Source: Symsagittifera roscoffensis
Taxonomy: Eukaryota; Xenacoelomorpha; Acoela; Convolutidae
NCBI RefSeq assembly: GCF_963678635.1
Contig: NC_087062.1
Location: 57,552,129 to 57,616,128 of the forward strand
Length of the DNA: 64,000 nucleotides
Direction: 5' to 3'
Shown here: positions 42,021-56,000 of the stretch, piece by piece
How positions within the stretch are numbered: the first letter of the stretch is position 1
Layout of the letters: each line of letters starts with the position of its first letter
Program-made: the position numbers and the translations under genes
Notes under the pieces: generated by a model
Told to the model about the DNA's origin: nothing
Seen by the model: only the letters and a program-made list of their open reading frames with translations
Database searches by the model: none

Positions 42021-44619
42021 GTTCGGTTGTAAACCAAATCCGACTTTAAATGATTTTCATTTCATTTTTTTCCCTCAAACCTTTTCATTTCATTTTTTTC
42101 TCTCGATACTTTCACTAACTTTGTTTCGGCCTATTCGTGTTTCATTGCGTTGTATGTAAAATGATGATAATTTTTCATCCATGTGTGTGCTGCAGATTTG
42201 GAATGGAGGTATTCGAGATAAAAGTTATAGTTTCCCAGGTATCAATATTTGACTATTTAATTTTAGCAAAGCGTCGAGAAAAAGATATCGTTGCTACCAA
42301 TGATCAAAGTGTGTCTTAGTCGTTAAAATGTTACTAATAATTAATTTTGTTGTTGAAAAGATTGGGTCATACGACCCCTGTAGTACACAAGAATTTTTTT
42401 TCCAGATTTTGTTGTAAGGTTTCGATGAGTGGCTGAACAAGATTTTTTCTAAGTTTATCAGGTTATTGTAGCTCAGAAGGTTCTGATAAAGAGTTTTGAG
42501 GAGGCTCAACGTGCGTCTTCCCAAACTTTGTCAACGCAGTTACCAATACATTAATTTTGTCTCAACCGTTAATTGCTACTGCCACTTTTTGTCTAGTTAT
42601 TCCGCAAATGAACTTAATTCGAGACGAGCATATGAGAAAGCTACTCGACTTCGGCAAAAATTTTCCAATCAAATTATTCAATGGGTTTGCTTTTGTTTGA
42701 TTTAACTGACGGCTCATATGCCATGCAATACTTATGATTTATCGCAATTGTTGCATTGTTAACCGGTTTGAAGTTATCTGGCTAATTTCAATAGTATATG
42801 CTCTTACAATTTGTAGGTATAGAGTGGATTTAGGGGGGGGGGGGATAAGGGTAGGAAGGTGGTTAGATGCCCCTTTTCTTAGGGATTCGAACCCCTCCAG
42901 ACTCAAAGTGTCCACCTTTGTCGTATTTTGATGTTTTACAAAATAATTGAGACCACTATTTGAGTCCTATTTTGAGACTTTAAAAAGATTTTTAAGATCA
43001 GGTATCTAGCTGAAATTTTGGTTTCCCAAAAAAAATATCATATCAAAAAGAACTCCCAAATTGTTGCTCAACAATTTAGTATACAGCTGAAAACATGTTG
43101 GTCGGTTTAAACAGCCGTTATGCTAAATGGTTTTCACAAAAAAAGAATTTGTGAAATTTTTCTAGGGTCCATAAATCGACTCCACCTGTAGAATTGAAAT
43201 CTACTGATGTTATAAAGTTTTCTTTGCTTGCGAAGCCCGTTTAACATACTGGGTGTCTGTAACGACTAATAAATCCAAATTGTTTTACTCGAGATAATTG
43301 GCTGGGTTCTAATTAAATTATAATGTCTAAAAAGGCGACGTCTCCTTACAATTCGAATATTTAGTCACTATTTCACATTTTTGCTCTTGAAAATGACAAA
43401 AACAATACGCGTATCTTCAAAACCTCTTCGTATAACTGCTCTGTTTAAGTTTCCTTGTTCAAGGGATTTCTCGATCAATGCCACCGAGCTTGAAAAGAAA
43501 CATCCGTCGACTTTCTACATAAAATCAGGTAGAAACAAAAAAAGTGTATTAAGTTTTACCTTTATCAATTTCCTAATCTTCTGTTTTTATTAGTTCGTTA
43601 TTTAAACTTCGAAATTTGGTTTTCAACAAGAAATCATAATAAACAAACATGGATGTCACAGATGTTTCATCGATGTCACATCAATGTATCTAAACGTAAA
43701 CAAAAAATTAGTTGCATCGATGTTTCATCGATGTCACATCAATGTTTTTTTTTAATATTTAAGGGTAGAAGAATGAACATAGTTCGAACAAAGTAAATCT
43801 ATGTATTTGTGCTGGTGCATCCCTGAAACATTGTCAAAGCAATGCAATAACATTAATACTTTTCTGAATTGCAATGCAACTTCAACCCCCGGGACGTTCC
43901 AATTCCTTGCGAAAAAATTGAAATGAATTAACATCTGAATACTGGTGTATCTTTTTGTTTTCCAAATCGGGTTGACCAAAATTTGCTTAACGACTCGTTT
44001 TGCTTAAAGGCTAAATGACTCGTTTCGCTACCTTTTAGAATTAGTTTCCAGCTGGTAATTAGAAACTTTATCGGTATGATATATACCTGAGCCCTCTACC
44101 GAAAACACTTCCGCCGCTATATGACAAGATTCGTCAAAATGGTTTTTGGTGTCTCCAAATCAATTTTGAACCAATAGTTACGTTTAACCAAGAGATTGTT
44201 TTCGAAATTTTGGGCAATGCAAAAGAATTGAAGGCATGTAAGAATTTTCAAGCTTTCCATTGCTGAATTTTTTTGTTTAATTGCAAATTTTTTAACCATC
44301 ATCTTAAAATTTTTAAATGCTTTAATTTGAACAAAAAACGCAAAACTTTTCCAAAATGGATTTTTATGTGTTAATACGATATAGTAACAACCCATCTCTC
44401 TGAAAAAAAAACTTAAAAAAAATTTCTCACTCTAGTTTAGAAAAAAAGCATTGAGAAAACTCAAAAATTGAGATGGGACAGCGCTTTGTCAATTCCTTTT
44501 TAAAGGTATGTTATTTGTCCAACTGTTTCGAATCTTTAGTTCAATTTTTTTCATATATTATTGTTCACTTGAGAAAAGAACATAGTTTTTCACAATGGAA
44601 ACACCAAAATGGGTGAAAA
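42021..44619. other. Intergenic DNA without a recognisable gene
   Basis: Includes a degraded end of the hAT-type MITE family (42,822-42,930: GTGGATTTAGGGGGGG...AGGGATTCGAACCCC), a small open frame (43,381-43,593) and a 60-bp-period repeat (43,655-43,746). The open frame starts MTKTIRVSSKPLRITALFKF at 43,393 and could be a lone exon ending before GTAGAAAC, but it has no recognisable domain. Confidence 0.5.
43655..43746. repeat. Two direct copies of a ~27-bp motif
   Basis: GATGTTTCATCGATGTCACA followed by TCAATGT occurs at 43,659 and 43,719, and a partial copy (GATGTCACAGATG) just before the first. The CATCGATG core is palindromic. Confidence 0.85.
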
Positions 44620-45959
44620 TTTAGCAAAAAGTGAGCCTTCAAATCATTCTCCCCTTACCGATGTTTTATGTAAAAGTCTGCCTTGTTATGGTGAAATATA
44701 ATTTTCCTAAAACATTCCTAAACTATTATATAAGTAATTGCGTCTGGCATATTTCTCGTCGTATTCAAGCAATTTTTTCCCGCTTGTTAAAGTTAAACAA
44801 TGTGCCGATCTGTTATAATTGTAACCTATGTTCCTTTCCCTTGTCATCGCTCTTTTTTTTTATAATTGATGGTGTTTTTTAAAAAAGTAGATTTGGGTGG
44901 TTTCGAAATGATTTTTTCCCGATATTTTTTATGACACTGACGAATATTTCTTATCTATGTATTAAGTGTAATATGTAAGTTTGCTATTTTTTCCTTTTGA
45001 TGAATTTCAGCTAGTGTTGATGGCATTATTAACAAATTTAATCCCTTTGCGACTCTCTTATTGCGCTGATTGTAAAAAGTATTATGAAAATTATGAGCAC
45101 ATTTTCACAAACTAGTTAAGGTAACAAATATCTTTTTCACTCGAGAAGTTCAACTCATTGCACTTGTTTAACGGAAAATTTCTTTTGCAAGATGAGCGTC
45201 AAGTAGAGCAGTCTGCAAAAATTTCAAACTTTTTTATGATTAGTTTTTTAAAACTGTGAAGATTGAAGACGGACAGCACAATGTCATTTCGCTTTTCAAA
45301 CCATATTTTTGTCAAAATCAGTTCGAGACTTTATCTCGAATTTTTTATTGATTGATTTTTGGCACAAGAAAATAGATCCGAATTTCTTAAAGGTCAAGAC
45401 CTCAGAGTGGGTGAAATTTTTTTGCACACAATTTAAAGCCTCAAATCAATTTTTTTTTCATAATTTACGACAAGAAAGTCTGTCTTATTATGAGAGTTTA
45501 TTTTTTTGCAAAGCCTTTAAGTCCTAATCTACTACAAATATATTTGCCTCTGACATATTTATCGCCATAATCAAGCAATTTTTTCTGCATGTTCAAGTTA
45601 TATAACTTAACCTATGTTCCACCCCTTGCATCAACTTTTTTTATAGATGATGGTATTTCCGAAAAAAATCAGATTGGTGTGGTTTCAAAATAATTTTTTT
45701 CCGATAATTTTTTTTAGACTAAGGAACTTTCTTATGTATTGTGCGGCATTTTTATTTTAGCAGATTTTTTCTTCTAATGAGTTTCAACTAGTGTTGGTGG
45801 CAAGTTTAATAAATTTATTCCCTTTGCGAATATTTATTGCATTGTTGTAAAGAGTATAGTAAAAAAATTTATGCACATTCGCACAAACCATGTTTACGTA
45901 GCAAACAGTTTTTTCATTCGAAAAAATTCAAATCAATGAACTTGTTCAGCAGAAAAGTA

Positions 45960-48900
45960 TTTTTTGCAAGACTAGCGTCAATTAAGGCAAGCTGCAAAAA
46001 AACTTGAATTTTTTTTTATAAACTATATTTCCAGTTTGGACACGACAGCAAGGAGTAAATTATGAAGATTGAGGTCAGACAGCGCAATGCCATTTCGCTT
46101 TTAAAATCATTTTTGTCAAACCAATTCGAGACTTCATCTCGTATTGTTTCGCTTTGATTTTGGCACAAAAAAATGGATCAGATTGTTTTAAAGTCAAGAA
46201 ACTAGTGTGGGTGACATTTTTTAAAAATAATTTTTTATTAGCGTCAAATCAACTTTTTTCAAAATTCTTGACGTAAAAGTCTGCCCTTTTATGAGAATAT
46301 ATATATTTTCCCAAAACATTTAAGACCTATTCTACTATAAATAAAATTTTGTCTGGCATATTTATTGTCCTAATAAAGAAATTTATTTCTGCATGTTCAA
46401 GTTATACAACAAGCCGAATTGTTTTAATTTTAACCTATGCTCCACCCATTTGTCATCAACTTCTTTTTAATTGATGGTATTTCCAAAAAAAATAAGATTG
46501 GTGTGGTCTCAAAATATTTTTTCCGATAATTTTTTTCAGACTAACGAACTTTCTTATGTATTATGCGTGATTTTTTTTGTAGCAGAAATTCTCTTCTAAT
46601 GAGTTTCAACTAGTGTTGGTGGCATGTTTAATAATTTTTTCCACTTTGCGAATCTCTTATCGCGCTTGTTGTAAAGAGTACTATAAAAATTTTATGCACA
46701 TTCGCACAATTCATGTTTAAGTAGCAAACTGTTTTTTCATTCGAAAAAATTCAAATCATTGAACTTGTTCAGCGGAAAAGTTTTTTTGCAAGACTAGCGT
46801 CAATTAGGGCAAGCTGCAAAAAACTTGAACTTTTTTTTATAAACTATTATTCCAGTTTGGACACGACAGCAAGGAGTAAATTATGAAGATTGAGGTCGGA
46901 AAGCGCAATGCCATTTCGCTTTTAAAATCGTCTTTGTCGAACCAATTCAAGACTTCATCTTGTATTATCTCGCTTTGATTTTGGCACAAAAAAATGGATC
47001 AGTCAAGAAAAGTGTGGGTGACATTTTTTAATAATATTTTTTAGCGTCAAATCAACTTTTTTCAAAATCCTTGACGTAAAAGTCTGCCCTTTATGAGAAT
47101 ATAAATATTTTCCCAAAACATTTAAGTCCTAATCTACTATAAATGTAATTTTGTCTGGCATATGTATTGCCCTAATAAAGAAACTTATTTCTGCATATCA
47201 AGTTCTACAACAAGCCGCATTGTTTTAATTTTAACCTATGCTCCACCCATTTGTCATCAACTCCTTTATAATTGATGGTATTTCTAAAAAAAATAAGATT
47301 GGTATGGTTTCAAAAAACTTTTTCCGATAATTTTTTTCAGACTAACGAACTTTCTTATGTATTATGCGTGATTTTTTTGTAGCAGAAATTTTCTTCTAAG
47401 GAGTTTCAACTAGTGTTGGTGGCATATTTAATAAATATATCCCCTTTGCGAATCTCTCATTGCACTTGTTTTAAAGAGTATAATAAAAAGTATGAGCATA
47501 TTCGCACAAACCATGTTTAGGTAGCAAATAGTTTTTTTAATTGAAAAAATTCAAATCATTGAATTTGTTCGAAGGAAAAATGTTTTTGCAAGACTAGCGT
47601 CGTTTAGAGCAATCTGCAAAAAATCTGTAACTTTTTTGTCGATAAACTTTATTCCCACTTTGGACACGACAGCAAGGAGTGAATACTACAGATTGAGGTC
47701 GGACAGCGCAATGTCATGTAGCAAAAAAATAATATTGGTGTGGTTTCAAAATATTTTTTTCCGATAACTTTTTTTAGACTAACGAACTTTCTTATGTATT
47801 ATGCGTGGTTTTTTTTTGTAGCAGAAATTTTCTTCTAATGAGTTTCAACTAGTGTTGGTGGCATGTTTAATGAATTTATTCCCTTTGCGAATATTTATTG
47901 CACTTGTTGTAAAGAGTATAGTAAAAAAATTTATGCACATTCGCACAAACCATGTTTACGTAGCAAACAGTTTTTTCATTCGAAAAAATTCAAATCAATG
48001 AACTTGTTCAGCAGAAAAGTATTTTTTGCAAGACTAGCGTCAATTAGGGCAAGCTGCAAAAAAAACTTGATTTTTTTTTATAAACTATATTTCCAGTTTG
48101 GACACGACAGCAAGGAGTAAATTATGAAGATTGAGGTCAGACAGCGCAATGCCAGTTCGCTTTTAAAATCATTTTTTTGTCAAACCAATTCGAGACTTCA
48201 TCTCGTATTGTTTCGCTTTGATTTTGGCACAAAAACAATGGATCAGATTGTTTTAAAGTCAAGAAACTAGTGTGGGTGACATTTTTTAAAAATAATTTTT
48301 TATTAACGTCAAATCAACTTTGTTCAAAATTCTTGACGTAAAAGTCTGCCCTTTTATGAGAATATATATATTTTCCCAAAACATTTAAGACCTATTCTAC
48401 TATAAATGTAATTTTGTCTGGCATATTTATTGTCCTAATAAAGAAATTTATTTCTGCATGTTCAAGTTATACAACAAGCCGAATTGTTTTAATTTTAACC
48501 TATGCTCCACCCATTTGTCATCAACTTCTTTATAATTGATGGTATTTCCAAAAAAAATAAGATTGGTGTGGTTTCAAAATATTTTTTTACGATAATTTTT
48601 TTTAGACTAACGAACTTTCTTATGTATTATGCGTGATTTTTTTTGTAGCAGAAATTCTCTTCTAATGAGTTTCAACTAGTGTTGGTGGCATGTTTAATAA
48701 TTTTTTCCACTTTGCGAATCTCTTATCGCGCTTGTTGTAAAGAGTACTATAAAAATTTTATGCACATTCGCACAATTCATGTTTAGGTAGCAAACAGTTT
48801 TTTCAATCGAAAAAATTCAAATCATTGAACTTGTTCAGCGGAAAAGTTTTCTTGCAAGACTAGCGTCAATTAGGGCAAGCTGCAAAAAGCTTGAACGTTT

Positions 48901-50090
48901 TTTTATAAACTATTATTCCAGTTTGGACACGACAGCAAGGAGTAAATTATGAAGATTGAGGTCGGACAGCGCAATGCCATTTCGCTTTTAAAATCGTCTT
49001 TGTCGAACCAATTCAAGACTTCATCTTGTATTATCTCGCTTTGATTTTGGCACAAAAAAATGGATCAGTCAAGAAAAGTGTGGGTGACATTTTTTAATAA
49101 TATTTTTTAGCGTCAAATCAACTTTTTCAAAATCCTTGACGTAAAAGTCTGCCCTTTATGAGAATATAAATATTTTCCCAAAACATTTAAGTCCTAATCT
49201 ACTATAAATGTAATTTTGTCTGGCATATGTATTGCCCTAATAAAGAAACTTATTTCTGCATGTTCAAAATCTACAACAAGCCGCATTGTTTTAATTTTAA
49301 CCTATGCTCCACCCATTTGTCATCATCTCCTTTATAATTGATGGTATTTCTAAAAAAAATAAGATTGGTATGGTTTCAAAAAACTTTTTCCGATAATTTT
49401 TTTCAGACTAACGAACTTTCTTATGTATTATGCGTGATTTGTTTGTAGCAGAAACTTTCTTCTAATGAGTTTCAACTAGTGTTGGTGGCATATTTAATAA
49501 ATATATCCCCTTTGCGAATCTCTCATTGCACTTGTTTTAAAGAGTATAATAAAAAGTATGAGCATATTCGCACAAACCATGTTTAGGTGGCAAATAGTTT
49601 TTTTAATTGAAAAAATTCAAATCATTGAATTTGTTCGAAGGAAAAATGTTTTTGCAAGACTAGCGTCGTTTAGAGCAATCTGCAAAAAAATCTGTAACTT
49701 TTTTGTCGATAAACTTTATTCCCACTTTGGACACGACAGCAAGGAGTGAATACTACAGATTGAGGTCGGACAGCGCAATGTCATGTAGCAAAAAAATAAT
49801 ATTGGTGTGGTTTCAAAATATTTTTTTCCGATAACTTTTTTTAGACTAACGAACTTTCTTATGTATTATGCGTGATTTTTTTTGTAGCAGAAATTTTCTT
49901 CTAATGAGTTTCAACTAGTGTTGGTGGCATGTTTAATAAATTTATCCCCTTTGCGAATCTTTTATCACACTTGTTGTAAAGAGTATAATAAACATTTTGT
50001 GCACATTCGCACAAACCATGTTTAGGTAGCAAACAGTTTTTTTCACTCGAAAAAATTCAAATCATTGAACTTGTTCAAAGGAAACTTTTT
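45960..50090. repeat. Higher-order repeat block A (2 x ~2.06 kb)
   Basis: Three successive monomers (about 824, 797 and 442 bp apart) are repeated as a set: landmarks at 45,966, 46,790 and 47,587 recur at 48,029, 48,855 and 49,653, a constant shift of about 2,064 bp with few differences. Neighbouring monomers within a set differ much more than the equivalent monomers of the two sets. Confidence 0.9.
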
Positions 50091-53000
50091 TTTGCAAGAC
50101 TTGCGTCAATTAGGGCAATCTACAAAAAATCTAAAACTTCTTTCTGATATATTTTTTCCAGTTTAGACACAACAGCAAGGAGTAAGATGTGAAGATTGAA
50201 GTCGGAAAAGGCAAAATCGACTCTCTTTGAAAATCATCTTTTTTGTCAAACCATTACGAGACTTCATCTTGTACTTTTTATTGATCTGATTTTTGGCACC
50301 AAAAATGGATCAGATTGTTTAAAAGTAAAAGCCCTAGTGTGGATGACATTTTTTTGCACTAAGTTTATAGCGTCAAATCACCTCTTCTCAAATATCTCAA
50401 CCAGAAAGTCGGCCCTATTGTGAGAATACATATACTTTTCCCAAACTTTTTAAGTCCTAATCTTTTGTATATGTAATTGCGTCTGGCATAAATCTCGTCT
50501 TATTCAAGCAGTAATTTTTCTTCCTGTTATCCGAAACAATGTGCCGATATATTTCAATGATAACCTATGTTCCACCCTTTGTCGTTACTCTTTTTATTAT
50601 CGATGGTTTTTCAAAAAACTATTGGTTTGGCTGGTTTCGAAGTGTTTTTCCCGATAACTTTTATTTTATCAGACTAACGAAGATTTCATATGAATGTATT
50701 ATGTGTAATACGTATTTTAGCAGATTTTTTCTTCTGATGAATTTCAACTAGTGGTTATTACTGGGAGCTTAATTGACTACAGAGGGTGTAAATTAGGATA
50801 GGTGTTTACATTTCAAAGAAATGTTTTGAAGGTTATAGAAGTTAATTTACAAAAAAGTGAGCCATCTTGAACAGAATACCCACATTAATTTGAAAACAAG
50901 CTATTTTTAAGAGTCGAGAAAAGTATTCGGCCGTATTTTAGAAGCTGAGTGAAAACTTTTTCTATTTATTCCTGTAATTATGCATGTATTCAGTTTTAAG
51001 GTTTAATTTTTTTGATAGACATTTTTGAGCCGATTTTTTTTTATGGTAATTGTTCTTTTCCTTTTTACGTTACTCACAAAAAAGCAATGAATGGATGGAA
51101 TCCAGTACTAATTTTCCACTCCTTTCGTGCCAACAGCTATTTTTTTCTCTATGTATGCGTTTTTTGAGTTCCTGTTGTTTTCGAAGTTTGTGCACATGAG
51201 AATATAAATAATTTTCTCAAAACATTTAAGTCCTAATCTACTACATATGTAATTTTTCTAGCATATTTTTTGTCCTAATCAAGAATTTTTTTTCTGCGTG
51301 TTTAAGTTATACAACAAGCCGAGTTGTTTTAATTTTAACCTATGTTCCACCCGTTGTCATCCATTTTTTTTATAATTGATGGTACATCCAAAAAAAAATT
51401 AAGATTGGTTTATTTTCAAAATGCTTTTTCCTTGATAATTTTTTTTATTTGATTAACAAATTTTTTCATTTTTGTTTTATGTGTTATTTCTATTCTAGTA
51501 GACTTTTCTTCTGATGATATTCAATAGGTAATGGTGGTAAAATTAATAAATTTATCCCCTTTGCGAATCTCTCATTGCACTTGTTTTAAAGAGTATAAAC
51601 AAGTATAAGCATATTAGCACAAACCATGTTTAAGTAGCAAAGAGTTTCTTAATTGAAAAAATTCAAATCATTGAATTTGTTCGAAGGAAAAATGTTTTCG
51701 CAAGACTAGCGTCGATTAGAGCAATCTGCGAAAAATCTGTAATTTTTTGTCGATAAACTTTATTCCCACTTTGGACACGACAGCAAGGAGTGAATTCTAC
51801 ATGTTGAGGTCGGACAGCGCAATATCATGTAGCAAAAAAATAAGATTGGTGTGGTTTCAAAATAATTTGTTCCGATCATTTTTTTTAGACTAACGAACTT
51901 TCTTATGTATTATGCGTGGTTTTTTTTGTAGCAGAAATTTTCTTCTAATGAGTTTCAACTAGTGTTGGTGGCATGTTTAATAAATTTATCCCCTTTGCGA
52001 ATCTTTTATCACACTTGTTGTAAAGAGTATAATAAACATTTTGTGCACATTCGCACAAACCATGTTTAGGTAGCAAACAGTTTTTTCACTCGAAAAATTC
52101 AAATCATTGAACATGTTCAACGGAAACTTTTTTTTGCAAGACTTGCGTCAATTAGGGCAATCTACAAAAAATCTAAAACTTCTTTCTGATATATTTTTTT
52201 CCAGTTTAGACACGACAGCAAGGAGTAAGATGTGAAGATTGAAGTCGGAAAGTGCAAAATCGACTCTCTTTGAAAATCATCTTTTTTGTCAAACCATTAC
52301 GAGACTTCTTCTTGTACTTTTTATTGATCTGATTTTTGGCACCAAAAATGGATCAGATTGTTTGAAAGTAAAAGCCCTAGTGTGGATGACATTTTTTTGC
52401 ATTAAGTTTATAGCGTCAAATCACCTCTTCTCAAATATCTCGACCAGAAAGTCGGCCCTATTGTGAGAATACATATACTTTTCCCAAACTTTTTAAGTCC
52501 TAATCTTTTGTATATTTAATTGCGTCTGGCATAAATCTCGTCTTATTCAAGCAGTAATTTTTCTTCCTGTTATCCGAAACAATGTGCCGATATGTTTCAA
52601 TGATAACCTATGTTCCACCCTTTGTCGTTACTCTTTTTATTATCGATGGTTTTTCAAAAAACTATTGATTTGGCTGGTTTCGAAGTGTTTTTCCCGATAA
52701 CTTTTATTTTATCAGACTAACGAAGATTTCATATGAATGTATTATGTGTAATACGTATTTTAGCAGATTTTTTCTTCTGATGAATTTCAACTAGTGGTTA
52801 TTACTGGGAGCTTAATTGACTACAGAGGGTGTAAATTAGGATAGGTGTTTACATTTCAAAGAAATGTTTTGTAGGTTATAGAAGTTAATTTACAAAAAAG
52901 TGAGCCATCTTGAACAGAATACCCACATTAATTTGAAAACAAGCTATTTTTAAGAGTCGAGAGAAGTATTCGGCCGTATTTTAGAAGCTGAGTGAAAACT

Positions 53001-56000
53001 TTTTCTATTTATTCCTGTAATTATGCATGTATTCAGTTTTAAGGTTTAATTTTTTTGATAGACATTTTTGAGCCAATTTTTTCTATGGTAATTGTTCTTT
53101 TCCTTTTTACGTTACTCACAAAAAAGCAATGAATGGATGGAATCCAGTACTAATTTTCCACTCCTTTCGTGCCAACAGCTATTTTTTTCTCTATGTATGC
53201 GTTTTTTGAGTTCCTGTTGTTTTCGAAGTTTGTGCACATGAGAACATAAATATTTTTCTCAAAACCTTTAAGTCCTAATCTACTACATATGCATTTTTTT
53301 CTGGCATATTTTTTGTCCTAATCAAGAGTTTTTTTCTGCGTGTTTAAGTTATACAACAAGCCGAGTTGTTTTAATTTTAACCTATGTTCCACCCGTTGTC
53401 ATCCATTTTTTTTTATAATTGATGGTACTTCCAAAAAAAATTAAGATTGGTTTAGTTTCAAAATGCTTTTTCCCTGATAATTTTTTTTATTCGACTAACA
53501 AATTTTTTCATTTTTGTTTTATGTGTCATTTCTATTCTAGCAGACTCTTGCTCTGATGATATTCAACAAGTAATGGTGGCAAATTTAATAAATTTATACC
53601 CTTTGCGAATCTCTCATTGCACTTGTTTTAAAGAGTATAAACAAGTATAAGCATATTAGCACAAACCATGTTTAGGTAGCAAAGAGTTTCTTAATTGAAA
53701 AAATTCAAATCATTGAATTTGTTCGAAGGAAAAATGTTTTCGCAAGACTAGCGTCGATTAGAGCAATCTGCGAAAAATCTGTAACTTTTTTGTCGATAAA
53801 CTTTATTCCCACTTTGGACACGACAGCAAGGAGTGAATTCTACATATTGAGGTCGGACAGCGCAATATCATGTAGCAAAAAAATAAGATTGGTGTGGTTT
53901 CAAAATAATTTGTTCCGATATATTTTTTTAGACTAACGAACTTTCTTATGTATTATGCGTGGTTTTTTTTTGTAGCAGAAATTTTCTTCTAATGAGTTTC
54001 AACTAGTGTTGGTGGCATGTTTAATAAATTTATCCCCTTTGCGAATCTTTTATCACACTTGTTGTAAAGAGTATAATAAACATTTTGTGCACATTCGCAC
54101 AAACCATGTTTAGGTAGCAAACAGTTTTTTCACTCGAAAAATTCAAATCATTGAACTTGTTCAACGGAAACTTTTTTTTGCAAGACTTGCGTCAATTAGG
54201 GCAATCTACAAAAAATCTAAAACTTCTTTCTGATATATTTTTTTCCAGTTTAGACACGACAGCAAGGAGTAAGATGTGAAAATTGAAGTCGGAAAGTGCA
54301 CAATCGACTCTCTTTGAAAATCATCTTTTTTGTCAAACCATTACGAGACTTCATCTTGTACTTTTTATTGATCTGATTTTTGGCACCAAAAATGGATCAG
54401 ATTGTTTGAAAGTAAAAGCCCTAATGTGGATGACATTTTTTTTTGCATTAAGTTTATAGCGTCAAATCACCTCTTCTCAAATATCTCGACCAGAAAGTCG
54501 GCCCTATTGTGAGAATACATATACTTTTCCCAAACTTTTTAAGTCCTAATCTTTTGTATATGTAATTGCGTCTGGCATAAGTCTCGTCTTATTCAAGCAG
54601 TAATTTTTCTTCCTGTTATCCGAAACAATGTGCCGATATGTTTCAATGATAACCTATGTTCCACCCTTTGTCGTCACTCTTTTTATTATCGATGGTTTTT
54701 CAAAAAACTATTGATTTGGCTGGTTTCGAAGTGTTTTTCCCGATAACTTTTGTTTTATCAGACTAACGAAGATTTCATATAAATGTATTATGTGTAATAC
54801 GTATTTTAGCAGATTTTTTCTTCTGATGAATTTCAACTAGTGGTGATTACTTGGAGCTTAATTGACTACAGAGGGTGTAAATTAGGATAGGTGTTTACAT
54901 TTCAAAGAAATGTTTTGTAGGTTATAGAAGTTAATTTACAAAAAAGTGAGCCATCTTGAACAGAGAATACCCACATTAATTTGAAAACAAGCTATTTTTA
55001 AGAGTCGAGAGAAGTATTCGGCCGTATTTTAGAAGCTGAGTGAAAACTTTTTCTATTTATTCCTGTAATTATGCATGTATTCAGTTTTAAGGTTTAATTT
55101 TTTTGATACACATTTTTGAGCCGATTTTTTTTATGGTAATTGTTCTTTTCCTTTTTACGTTACTCGTAAAAAAGCAATGATTGGATGGAACCCAGTACTA
55201 ATTTTCCACTCCTTTCGTGCCAACAGCTATTTTTTTCTCTATGTATGCGTTTTTTGAGTTCCTGTTGTTTTCGAAGTTTGTGCACATGAGAACATAAATA
55301 TTTTTCTCAAAACCTTCAAGTCCTAATCTACTACATATGTATTTTTTTCTGGCATTTTTTTGTCCTAATCAAGAGTTTTTTTTCTGCGTGTTTAAGTTAT
55401 ACAACAAGCCGAGTTGTTTTAATTTTAACCTATGTTCCACCCGTTGTCATCCATTTTTTTAAATAATTGATGGTACTTCCAAAAAAAAATAAGATTGGTT
55501 TAGTTTCAAAATGCTTTTTCCCTGATAATTTTTTTTATTCGACTAACAAATTTTTTCATTTTTGTTTTATGTGTCATTTCTATTCTAGCAGACTCTTCCT
55601 CTGATGATATTCAACAAGTAATGGTGGCAAATTTAATAAATTTATCCCCTTTGCGAATCTCTCATTGCACTTGTTTTAAAGAGTATAAACAAGTATAAGC
55701 ATATTAGCACAAACCATGTTTAGGTAGCAAAGAGTTTCTTAATTGAAAAAATTCAAATCATTGAATTTGTTCGAAGGAAAAATGTTTTCGCAAGACTAGC
55801 GTCGATTAGAGCAATCTGCGAAAAATCTGTAACTTTTTTGTCGATAAACTTTATTCCCACTTTGGACACGACAGCAAGGAGTGAATTCTACATATTGAGG
55901 TCGGACAGCGCAATATCATGTAGCAAAAAAATAAGATTGGTGTGGTTTCAAAATAATTTGTTCCGATAATTTTTTTTAGACTAACGAACTTTCTTATGTA

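Noticed and set aside
43381-43593. Protein-coding gene of about 70 residues
   Set aside because: The open frame has reasonable composition only in its first two thirds, and there is no domain, second exon or polyadenylation signal to support it.
47863-48120. Open frames inside the satellite array (also 49,558, 50,196, 52,239, 56,078 and 59,399)
   Set aside because: They recur only because the repeat recurs, differ freely between units, and have Phe/Lys-rich composition from T/A runs. Nothing indicates coding function.
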